Assembly: GCF_030929595.1 (NCBI RefSeq)
Contig: NZ_JAVFVR010000015.1
Span: forward strand, 62,001-126,000
Source of the DNA: Flavobacterium sp. LHD-85
GTDB lineage: Bacteria > Bacteroidota > Bacteroidia > Flavobacteriales > Flavobacteriaceae
DNA: 64,000 nt
Direction of reading: 5' to 3'
A program made the position numbers and the translations under genes. Below the pieces are notes generated by a model that was not told the DNA's origin, did no database searches, and was given only the letters and a program-made list of their open reading frames with translations. This document shows positions 26,643 to 33,074 of this stretch, piece after piece. How positions within the stretch are numbered: the stretch's first letter is position 1; each line of letters opens with the position of its first letter.

Positions 26643-27665
26643 TTATCCTTTCTTAATCAGCGGGATCAATTTTGCACCAATCAATTCAATAGCATTCATT
26701 AATTGTTTGTGAGTCAATCCAGCATTGTCCATCTGAAAAGTAAATCGATCTACGCCGCCAAGTGCTTCGCTATGTCTAAGGATTTTCTCCGCTGCTCTTT
26801 CCGGACCTCCGACAATTAAAACGCCCAAATCATCAATTAAACCATCAAATTTACCTTTGGTTACAGGAGGCCAACCTCTTTCGTATCCTAGTTTAGTCCA
26901 TAATTCGGCGTAACCAGGATAGTATTCTTCGATTGCTTTTTCCGTTGTGCTGCCCACATATCCTGGCGAGTGTAAACCTACTTTTAATTCTTCAGGTTTA
27001 TAGCCAGCCGTTTTTCCAGCTTCTCTATACAAATCGACTAAAGGTTTAAAACGATGTGTTTGTCCGCCAATTACGGCAACCATTAACGGAAGTCCTAATG
27101 ACCCAGCTCTGATAAAAGATTCAGGAGTTCCTCCAACGCCAAGCCATATGGGCAATTTTTCTTGTAAAGCTCTTGGGTAAACTGGTAAATTATCTAAAGC
27201 AGGACGAAATTTTCCTTCCCAAGAAACAAATTCATTGTCTCTAATTTGAAGAAGCAATTCGAGTTTTTCTTTAAAAAGAGCATCATAATCTCTCAAATCA
27301 TATCCAAAAAGGGGATAAGCTTCAATGGCAGATCCTCTTCCGACAACAATTTCGGTTCTTCCTTTTGAAATTAAATCTAAAGTCGCAAAACTTTGATAAA
27401 CCCTCACAGGATCTGCAGCGCTTAAAACGGTTACAGCACTTGTCAGTCGGATGTTTTTTGTCCTTGCCGCCGCTGCACTCAAAATAACAGCTGTAGCAGA
27501 ATCTAAAAACTCTTTTTTATGATGTTCTCCTATTCCGAAAACATCTAGACCAACTTGATCTGCAAATTCAATTCTTTGCAATAGCTGTTCCATGGCATCA
27601 ACACTGCTCAGAGTATTGTTATCGCCGTACATTGCCGAAGCAAAACTGTCTATTCCTATTTCCAT
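26643..27665 (-). CDS. LLM-class flavin-dependent oxidoreductase (luciferase-like)
   Basis: A 340-residue TIM-barrel monooxygenase-type protein using FMNH2. FADQVGLDVFGIGEHHKKEFLDSATAVILSAAAARTKNIRLTSAVTVLSAADPVRVYQSFATLDLISKGR is the canonical luciferase-like N-terminal half; VVGRGS and PIWLGVGGTPESF follow. The C-terminal VGGPERAAEKIL is typical of the MsnO8/YhbW-like group 1. The substrate is not predictable; alkane, sulfonate and ketone oxidations are all known in the family. A TauE/SafE permease lies downstream in the map but upstream in transcription, separated by an inverted repeat. Confidence 0.92.
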   Translation of the reverse strand: MEIGIDSFASAMYGDNNTLSSVDAMEQLLQRIEFADQVGLDVFGIGEHHKKEFLDSATAVILSAAAARTKNIRLTSAVTVLSAADPVRVYQSFATLDLISKGRTEIVVGRGSAIEAYPLFGYDLRDYDALFKEKLELLLQIRDNEFVSWEGKFRPALDNLPVYPRALQEKLPIWLGVGGTPESFIRAGSLGLPLMVAVIGGQTHRFKPLVDLYREAGKTAGYKPEELKVGLHSPGYVGSTTEKAIEEYYPGYAELWTKLGYERGWPPVTKGKFDGLIDDLGVLIVGGPERAAEKILRHSEALGGVDRFTFQMDNAGLTHKQLMNAIELIGAKLIPLIKKG

Positions 27666-27672
27666 TTTTTTT

Positions 27673-27745
27673 TAGCTTTAAGCTTTACGCTATAGGCTGT
27701 AAGCATTTTAGAAAGCCTAAAGCTTACGGCTTATAGCTTAAAGCT
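27673..27745. repeat. Inverted repeat AGCTTTAAGC...GCTTAAAGCT
   Basis: The left arm AGCTTTAAGC...GCTGTAAGC pairs with the right arm GCTTACGGC...GCTTAAAGCT, with a 7-base insertion in the left arm. It fills the gap between the DUF1634 and LLM oxidoreductase genes and may terminate or attenuate minus-strand transcription. Confidence 0.6.
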
Positions 27746-27748
27746 ATA

Positions 27749-28141
27749 TTAATGTGAGAAACCAAATGAAATACTGATAATGATAATCATGATTACAATT
27801 AATGTAATGCCAACGTACAAGTAATCTTTTTCCAATAAAAATGAAAACAGCGAAAGCAACACACGTAAAACGGGTGTCATGAACAGGAAAATAATTCCTG
27901 TAAATATTAATGATTCACCATTTCCTTGAATTGCACCGTTGTAAACAGCCGCAATTACTTCAAATATATTTCGGTCATTTTCTTTAAAAACAGAATAATC
28001 CTCAATCTGATTTCCGTTATGAAGCAAATAAACAATTCCGCCGATGAAAGCTACCGACAACGAAATCCAAACCCCGTAACGAAGCAGGTTTCCTATGATT
28101 GTTTGAAAATCTTTTTCGCCAAATTTTTCTTCCTGTACCAT
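27749..28141 (-). CDS. DUF1634 family membrane protein
   Basis: About 130 residues from the ATG at 28141 (MVQEEKFGEKDFQTIIGNLL); an ATG five codons earlier would overlap the TauE gene. Three membrane helices are visible: GVWISLSVAFIGGIVYLL, ESLIFTGIIFLFMTPVLRVLLSLFSFLLEK and YVGITLIVIMIIIISISFGF. DUF1634 proteins are regularly encoded directly after TauE/SafE permeases, as here, and probably assist them. The family has no established biochemical role. Confidence 0.88.
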   Translation of the reverse strand: MVQEEKFGEKDFQTIIGNLLRYGVWISLSVAFIGGIVYLLHNGNQIEDYSVFKENDRNIFEVIAAVYNGAIQGNGESLIFTGIIFLFMTPVLRVLLSLFSFLLEKDYLYVGITLIVIMIIIISISFGFSH

Positions 28142-28142
28142 A

Positions 28143-28979
28143 TTAGATTTTTCCATTTAGTCCGTTATAAATCATGTTTATTGCCAAAACAAAAATCAGG
28201 CAGGCAAAAAATATTCTCAATTTTTTCGGATTTGTTCGCACTAAGATTTTGGCTCCAGCCATAGCTCCAAATAAAACTCCAATTACAACTGGCATACAAA
28301 TTCCAGGTTCAATATATCCCTTTTGAATATAAATTACAGAACTCGCCATTGCGGTAACACCCATCATAAAATTGCTGGTTGTAGTTGAAACTTTAAACGG
28401 AACACGCATAATATTGTCCATTGCGATCACTTTAAAAGCACCAGAACCAATTCCGAGAAGACCAGACATCATTCCAGCAACTCCCATCATACTGAAACCG
28501 CCAATTACGTTTTTGGTTCCGTACTTTACGACTTCGCCATCGTGAGTAGGATAAGTTCCGTCCAATTTTAGTTTTTTAGCCAGCGGACTAGATTCTAAAA
28601 CAATATGTTCTTCTTTTTTTCGAAGCGAATTAATAGCAGAGAAAATCAGCGTTAAACCGAATAAAACCGCAATAAAAGAAGTAGGGGCAATAGTAGAAAG
28701 CAATGCGCCACAAACCGCTCCTATAGTGGTGGCAATTTCGAGAAAAATTCCCATTCTCATATTAGTAATTCCTTCTTTTACATAAGCAGCGGCAGAGCCT
28801 GAAGAAGTGGCAATAACAGAGACTAAAGCGGCTCCAATGGCATAATGAATATCGACATTGAGAATAATGGTAAGAAGCGGAATGATGATAATTCCTCCGC
28901 CCAAGCCTGATAATGAACCTATAAATCCAGCCAAAAAGGCGCCAAGAATCATTATAAGCGTAAAGGTAAGTATTGTCAT
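28143..28979 (-). CDS. TauE/SafE-family sulfite/sulfonate exporter permease
   Basis: A 278-residue inner-membrane protein with about eight helices. Two internally related halves carry the family glycine motif GFIGSLSGLGGGIIIIPLL (about 19-37) and GMMSGLLGIGSGAFKVIAMDNIM (about 168-190). Members move sulfite, sulfoacetate or other organosulfur anions, or are linked to cysteine and taurine metabolism. It is followed at once by DUF1634, its usual partner. Substrate and direction are not determinable here. Confidence 0.9.
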   Translation of the reverse strand: MTILTFTLIMILGAFLAGFIGSLSGLGGGIIIIPLLTIILNVDIHYAIGAALVSVIATSSGSAAAYVKEGITNMRMGIFLEIATTIGAVCGALLSTIAPTSFIAVLFGLTLIFSAINSLRKKEEHIVLESSPLAKKLKLDGTYPTHDGEVVKYGTKNVIGGFSMMGVAGMMSGLLGIGSGAFKVIAMDNIMRVPFKVSTTTSNFMMGVTAMASSVIYIQKGYIEPGICMPVVIGVLFGAMAGAKILVRTNPKKLRIFFACLIFVLAINMIYNGLNGKI

Positions 28980-29069
28980 TTAAGATATGTTTTTGTAATT
29001 GCTAATTTACGAATACATATTTGTTCGAAACAGCTTTATGACCTTAAATATACCTTAAAAATGTTTGTT

Positions 29070-29175
29070 GTTTTTGGTTGATAGTTTTTGATTTATGGTT
29101 TTTGGTTAATCGTTATTTTTTTGTTGCAATTAATTTCTGCAAAGTTTAGGTAGCCATCAACTATCAACCAAAAAC
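29070..29175. repeat. 15-bp inverted repeat GTTTTTGGTTGATAG
   Basis: Arms at 29070-29084 and 29161-29175 are perfect complements. They extend imperfectly with TTTTTGAT/ATCAAC-type units and enclose a second GTTTTTGGTTAA copy. The element lies between the DoxX and TauE genes, both on the minus strand. Confidence 0.65.
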
Positions 29176-29190
29176 CATCAACAAAAAAAA

Positions 29191-29625
29191 CTATATTCTA
29201 TTATCAACGGCATAAGAGGTTTTTCCAATATTAGCCAATAGTAAAGCTGCCGCGGCACTTGTCCAAACTGAGTAATCAAGTGGAGCTTTTACAGAAACCG
29301 AAACGGACATGGCAAAGGCAAAAAAGAACATTAAAACCGTAGTTCCTAAAGCGGCAAGTCTGGTTTTGAAGCCAAATAATAGTAGGAGACTCAGTAAAAC
29401 TTCAAAGAAAGTGGCAATTCCTGCCAGAATTTCTGCTGTGGCTTTGTTGGCAAATGAATTGAGGGTTTGTGTGTAGATTACAAAGTTTTCCCAATTTCCC
29501 CAGGCAACTTGGTTAGATCCTGGTGCGCCCCAAACTCCAAATCGGTCTGCTACGGCCGAAAGCATTGTGATTCCTAAAACTATTCTTAAAATTAAACCTG
29601 CTTCTAATATTGTGATGTTTTTCAT
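29191..29625 (-). CDS. DoxX family membrane protein
   Basis: About 144 residues from the ATG at 29625 (MKNITILEAGLILRIVLGIT). A start at 29688 would run into the preceding acetyltransferase gene. Four hydrophobic helices are visible, with the DoxX pattern GFKTRLAALGTTVLMFFFAFAMS near the third helix. DoxX proteins occur in thiosulfate:quinone oxidoreductases and in oxidative-stress complexes; a specific role cannot be assigned. It begins 7 bases after the acetyltransferase stop, so the two are co-transcribed. Confidence 0.85.
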   Translation of the reverse strand: MKNITILEAGLILRIVLGITMLSAVADRFGVWGAPGSNQVAWGNWENFVIYTQTLNSFANKATAEILAGIATFFEVLLSLLLLFGFKTRLAALGTTVLMFFFAFAMSVSVSVKAPLDYSVWTSAAAALLLANIGKTSYAVDNRI

Positions 29626-29632
29626 TCTATAA

Positions 29633-30190
29633 TTAATTTTTGATTTGAAGATGTTCCAGGTTCTTCTTAACCAAAGTTTTGTTTCCAACTACCTTAAAAC
29701 CAAGTTTTAAATACAGTTTTTTAGCACTCGGATTGTCTTCTTCAACCAGAAGACCTAAAACCTCTTTATTTTTATGAACGTATTTATCAATCAAAAATTG
29801 CAATAATTGAGAACCAATTCCTTTTCCCTGATATTTCGGATTTACACCTAAAGAGTCAATGTAATACTCTCCATCCTGGGTTTCAAACTCTGGATCGAAT
29901 TCTGGATTATAGTGTTTTCTAACGTATTCAACTATGGGATTTCTCAATTTTTCAATATCTGCACCATTATAAATGTTTACTGCGCCAATGATTTCATTAT
30001 TTTCCTCAGCTACAAAACAATTTTGATAAGAGTATTGATTGTTTTCACTTTCGACGAAATGCTGCAGAAAGTCTTTCGCGGAAGCGTAATCTTCTTTCGC
30101 AATAAACTTATAGATAATATCTTCCATTGCTAATAATAATATGGGAGCAATATATTTTGAGTCTGATTTTTCGGCTTTTCTGATATTCAT
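29633..30190 (-). CDS. GNAT-family N-acetyltransferase
   Basis: A 185-residue enzyme. The acetyl-CoA motif is YQGKGIGSQLLQFLID after the strand YYIDSLGVNPK. VEEDNPSAKKLYLKLGFKVV is the usual motif B end. The N-terminal IRKAEKSDSKYIAPI is the common GNAT opening. The acceptor could be a small amine, a peptide or a drug. It is first of a two-gene unit with DoxX. Confidence 0.88.
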   Translation of the reverse strand: MNIRKAEKSDSKYIAPILLLAMEDIIYKFIAKEDYASAKDFLQHFVESENNQYSYQNCFVAEENNEIIGAVNIYNGADIEKLRNPIVEYVRKHYNPEFDPEFETQDGEYYIDSLGVNPKYQGKGIGSQLLQFLIDKYVHKNKEVLGLLVEEDNPSAKKLYLKLGFKVVGNKTLVKKNLEHLQIKN

Positions 30191-30228
30191 AGTGTAGTAT
30201 TTTTAGCAAATTTAGTCTTTAAAATTAT

Positions 30229-30321
30229 TTCGCGCAGATTTTAAAGGATTTGAGCAGATCTTAGCAGATTTTAAATAAAAAATCTGCAGAATCAGCTATA
30301 ATCTGTAAAATCTGCGTGAAA
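30229..30321. repeat. CGCAGATTT-family hairpin
   Basis: CGCGCAGATTTTAAAGGATT...AGCAGATTTT on the left pairs with AATCTGCAGAATCAGC...AATCTGCGTGAAAC on the right. It lies between the divergently transcribed acetyltransferase and MDR genes. Confidence 0.65.
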
Positions 30322-30340
30322 CAAAAAACGCATTATGCTT

Positions 30341-30402
30341 AATATATACAAATATACGTTCAATATATACCAATTAAGAGATTTCAACTCGTCTTATATT
30401 TG
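30341..30402 (+). promoter_or_regulatory. MDR gene promoter with 21-bp-spaced direct repeats
   Basis: TATATTTG at 30395-30402 matches the -7 consensus, and the ATG follows at 30435. Upstream, AATATATAC occurs at 30341-30349 and again at 30362-30370, exactly 21 bp apart, so both face the same side of the helix. That geometry fits an activator dimer site around -40 to -70. No -33 TTG is present, which would be consistent with activator dependence. Confidence 0.4.
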
Positions 30403-30434
30403 TAGTATGGTTTTAATTTAAACATTAAAAAGAA

Positions 30435-31448
30435 ATGAAAGCAATAGGATTTAAAACATCATTACCCATAGAAAACCCAGAAAGTTTTATCGAATTTGAA
30501 GCCGTAAAACCAATTCCTGGACCACACGATCTATTAGTTAAAATTGACGCGATTTCAGTAAATCCAGTCGATTTTAAGATCCGCCAGAACAGCGCGAAAG
30601 ACACTGTTTTAGAAACTCCAAAAATTATTGGATGGGACGCTGTAGGAATCGTTCAGGCTGTCGGGCAAGACGTTACTTTGTTTGAAGTAGGCGATCCCGT
30701 TTATTATGCTGGAGATATTACCAAACAAGGAAGCAATGCCGAATATCAGATTATTGATGAAAGAATTGTGGGCAGAAAACCTAAATCATTAAGTATTGAA
30801 GAATCAGCTGTAATTCCGTTAACGGCCTTGACTGCTTGGGAAATTCTATTTGACAGAATCAGAATTAGTGCCGATAAAGACAAAGGAAAATCTATTTTAA
30901 TTATTGGCGGAGCAGGCGGAGTAGGATCGATTGCCATTCAATTGGCTAAGAAAATTGCTGGTTTAAACGTTATTGCAACAGCGTCGCGACCTGAAACGAT
31001 TGAATGGTGCAAAAAGCAAGGAGCTGACTTTGTGGTAGATCATAAAGATTTGGTTTCTTCTGTTCGAGAAGCTGGTTTTGAATATGTTGACTTTATTTTA
31101 GATTTCGTAGATACCAATGCTTATTGGGATACAATGGTCGAATTGATTAAACCGCAAGGTCATATTGCTTCGATTACAGGAAGCAGCGATCCTGTTGCAT
31201 TAACTAAGCTGAAAAGTAAAAGCGTTTCTTTTTCTTGGGAATTAATGTACACCCGATCCATGTATCAGACAGAAGATATGATTGAACAGCATAATATTTT
31301 AAATATTGTAGCAGACTTGCTAGACGATGGCATTTTGAAAACCACTTTAAATACAACCTTAAACGGACTTACAGCTGAAAATCTAAAGAAAGCGCACGAA
31401 CTTTTGGAGTCAGGAAAGACAATTGGAAAGATTGCTATTAAGCTGTAA
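30435..31448 (+). CDS. MDR-superfamily zinc-independent alcohol dehydrogenase/quinone oxidoreductase
   Basis: A 337-residue reductase. The N-terminal GroES-like domain (LLVKIDAISVNPVDFKIRQ, WDAVGIVQAVGQDVTLFEVGDPVYY) is followed by the Rossmann fold IIGGAGGVGSIAIQLAKKIAG at about 154-175. The catalytic-zinc cysteine of classical alcohol dehydrogenases is absent, because the usual GxEx region reads GWDAVG. The sequence is close to zinc-type ADH-like/quinone reductases acting on enones or quinones. It is monocistronic. Confidence 0.9.
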   Translation: MKAIGFKTSLPIENPESFIEFEAVKPIPGPHDLLVKIDAISVNPVDFKIRQNSAKDTVLETPKIIGWDAVGIVQAVGQDVTLFEVGDPVYYAGDITKQGSNAEYQIIDERIVGRKPKSLSIEESAVIPLTALTAWEILFDRIRISADKDKGKSILIIGGAGGVGSIAIQLAKKIAGLNVIATASRPETIEWCKKQGADFVVDHKDLVSSVREAGFEYVDFILDFVDTNAYWDTMVELIKPQGHIASITGSSDPVALTKLKSKSVSFSWELMYTRSMYQTEDMIEQHNILNIVADLLDDGILKTTLNTTLNGLTAENLKKAHELLESGKTIGKIAIKL

Positions 31449-31506
31449 AGCTTAAAATCGTGTTAGTAATGGTTTAAAAGACTATTTGGAATTGTTTTAA
31501 ATAATA

Positions 31507-31538
31507 TTGTTTTTAAATAAGAAAATTTTGTATTTTCG
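31507..31538 (+). promoter_or_regulatory. Promoter of the second DoxX gene
   Basis: TTG at 31507-31509 and TATTTTCG at 31531-31538 (one mismatch to TAnnTTTG) are separated by 21 bases. The ATG at 31590 is about 50 bases downstream. Confidence 0.5.
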
Positions 31539-31589
31539 TCAACTTACAAACCCAATTTGGATAAATTTTTAACCTAAAACAAATTATTT

Positions 31590-31976
31590 ATGATTTCAAA
31601 AAACACAGACCTTGGATTATTACTGTTGCGTTTAAGCACTGGCGGATTAATGCTTTTTCATGGTGTTTCTAAACTGATTCACGGAATTTCGTTCCTTGTA
31701 GAAAATATGGGTGCATTTGGATATGCAGTCTACATTGGCGAAGTTTTAGCTCCAATTGCTATTTTATTGGGATTCAGAACTAGAATTGCAGCAGTTCTTT
31801 TGGCAATAACTTGTGTAGTGGCAGTTGCAACGGCGCATGCTCAGGAGGTTTTCTCAATTAGCGAGCACGGCGGTTATGCTTTAGAATTATTAATGCTTTA
31901 TTTTTTAGGTGCTCTTGCATTATTCTTTACTGGAGCGGGCAAATATGCGGTTTCTAAAAACAATCAGTGGGATTAA
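31590..31976 (+). CDS. DoxX family membrane protein
   Basis: A 128-residue protein with four helices. The family hallmarks are LLLLRLSTGGLMLFHGVSKLIHG near the start and YIGEVLAPIAILLGFRTRIAAVLLAITC in the centre; HGGYALELLMLYFLGALALFFTGAGKYAV closes it. It has its own promoter and a strong terminator, so it is monocistronic. It is the second DoxX in 2.4 kb and is clearly a different subtype from that at 29191, being closer to the compact YqjF-like proteins. Confidence 0.9.
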   Translation: MISKNTDLGLLLLRLSTGGLMLFHGVSKLIHGISFLVENMGAFGYAVYIGEVLAPIAILLGFRTRIAAVLLAITCVVAVATAHAQEVFSISEHGGYALELLMLYFLGALALFFTGAGKYAVSKNNQWD

Positions 31977-32001
31977 TTTACTGGCAATTATAAAAATTAA
32001 G

Positions 32002-32032
32002 AAAGCTCTAAATTTCGATTTAGAGCTTTTTT
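32002..32032 (+). terminator. Rho-independent terminator after DoxX
   Basis: A 12-bp perfect stem AAAGCTCTAAAT/ATTTAGAGCTTT (32002-32013 and 32018-32029) with a TTCG tetraloop and trailing T-run, 26 bases past the DoxX stop. Confidence 0.92.
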
Positions 32033-32229
32033 TATTTTATCCCTTTCATTTTGAACATATCATCGTATCATTTTGATAGGCTTTTATAAATTGACTGAAG
32101 CTTATTTTTTATTATTTGTTTTATAATGAGTGGTTTATTATGGTTTTGTTTGACGTGGCATACCTTTTGTTTTTGTGATGTTGTTGATGATATCATTAAC
32201 AGCTCTTAATTCTAAAACATTTAAAGAAT

Positions 32230-32376
32230 ATGAAAACAAGTAACAAAAGAAATAAAGAAATCACAAAAACGTATTTTTCAAATAAATCTAGACGAAACAA
32301 AGATCGATTCGTCAACTTAATGGTATTTACGGTAGTTCTTTTTATTACTGTAATGCTAATCGCTAAAATAGTTTAG
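32230..32376 (+). CDS. Small 48-residue single-pass membrane peptide
   Basis: The ATG at 32230 opens a 48-codon frame ending at TAG 32374-32376. The first 28 residues are strongly basic (MKTSNKRNKEITKTYF, then KSRRNKDR). The last 20 are one hydrophobic helix, NLMVFTVVLFITVMLIAKIV, giving a cytoplasmic-N, tail-anchored topology by the positive-inside rule. It ends 8 bases before the acetyltransferase ATG, suggesting one transcript. I do not recognise a family. Organised charge and hydrophobicity argue for a real gene, but there is no direct proof. Confidence 0.5.
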   Translation: MKTSNKRNKEITKTYFSNKSRRNKDRFVNLMVFTVVLFITVMLIAKIV

Positions 32377-32384
32377 GTTTTAGT

Positions 32385-32993
32385 ATGAAAACCATTCAGG
32401 ACAAGACAGATGTGGCTGTTTTTTCTTCCAATGAAAAAATCATTGAACCTTTTGATTTTATTATCGAAGAAGCAAAAGCCGAACATATTTTTTATGTAAA
32501 TGAAATCTGTGAGGAAACTCTATTATCTGCAAAAACTCGAGGAACTGGTATTTCAGGCCGACCTCCCGAACTGCTTGAGAAAAAAATAAAAGAAGGCGAA
32601 GCTATTATTGCATTTGCATCAGATGGAAAATGGGCAGGTTTTGCCTTTATATCTTCTTGGGAAAACGGAAAATATGTTTCTAATTCAGGATTAATTGTCG
32701 CGCGTGAGTTTAGACACACTGGTTTAGCAAAAAAAATCAAAAGAGAGATCTTCGAACTTAGTCGTAAAAAATACCCAGAGGCACTTATTTTCAGTCTTAC
32801 AACAGGTCTTGCAGTGATGAAAATGAATCACGATCTAGGTTTTGAACCCGTTACTTATACTGAACTGACTCAAGATGAGGGGTTTTGGGAAAACTGTAAA
32901 AGCTGCATCAATTGTCCGATATTATTAAGCAAGGAAAGAAAAAACTGTTTGTGCACGGCGATGCTCTATGATCCTAAAAGGAAGAATATTTGA
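32385..32993 (+). CDS. GNAT acetyltransferase with Cys-rich C-terminus (arginine-operon type)
   Basis: A 202-residue protein. Residues about 30-160 are a GNAT fold (IIAFASDGKWAGFAFISSW, NSGLIVAREFRHTGLAKKIKREIF, TTGLAVMKMNHDLGFEPV). The tail carries Cys171, Cys174, Cys177, Cys188 and Cys190, ending in CLCTAMLYDP. From memory, this tail is typical of the acetyltransferase that opens arginine-biosynthesis operons in Bacteroidota, where it is proposed to make N-acyl-glutamate. Here no arg gene is adjacent, so this may be a paralogue with another acceptor. The cysteines could bind a metal. It probably shares a transcript with the 48-residue peptide. Confidence 0.82.
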   Translation: MKTIQDKTDVAVFSSNEKIIEPFDFIIEEAKAEHIFYVNEICEETLLSAKTRGTGISGRPPELLEKKIKEGEAIIAFASDGKWAGFAFISSWENGKYVSNSGLIVAREFRHTGLAKKIKREIFELSRKKYPEALIFSLTTGLAVMKMNHDLGFEPVTYTELTQDEGFWENCKSCINCPILLSKERKNCLCTAMLYDPKRKNI

Positions 32994-33031
32994 GATTCTC
33001 TTGAATAAAGCTGAAAAATGCTTTTTTATGC

Positions 33032-33039
33032 TATTTTTG
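33032..33039 (+). promoter_or_regulatory. Candidate -7 element of the TonB receptor
   Basis: TATTTTTG matches TAnnTTTG, 35 bases before the ATG at 33075. A -33 TTG at the canonical distance is not evident. Confidence 0.4.
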
Positions 33040-33074
33040 CGGTCAAATTATTCCAATAAGTTACCAAAATAGCA

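Noticed and set aside
29626..29688. An extended N-terminus for the DoxX protein
   Set aside because: It would overlap the acetyltransferase gene and put 21 charged residues before the first membrane helix. The ATG at 29625 is preferred.
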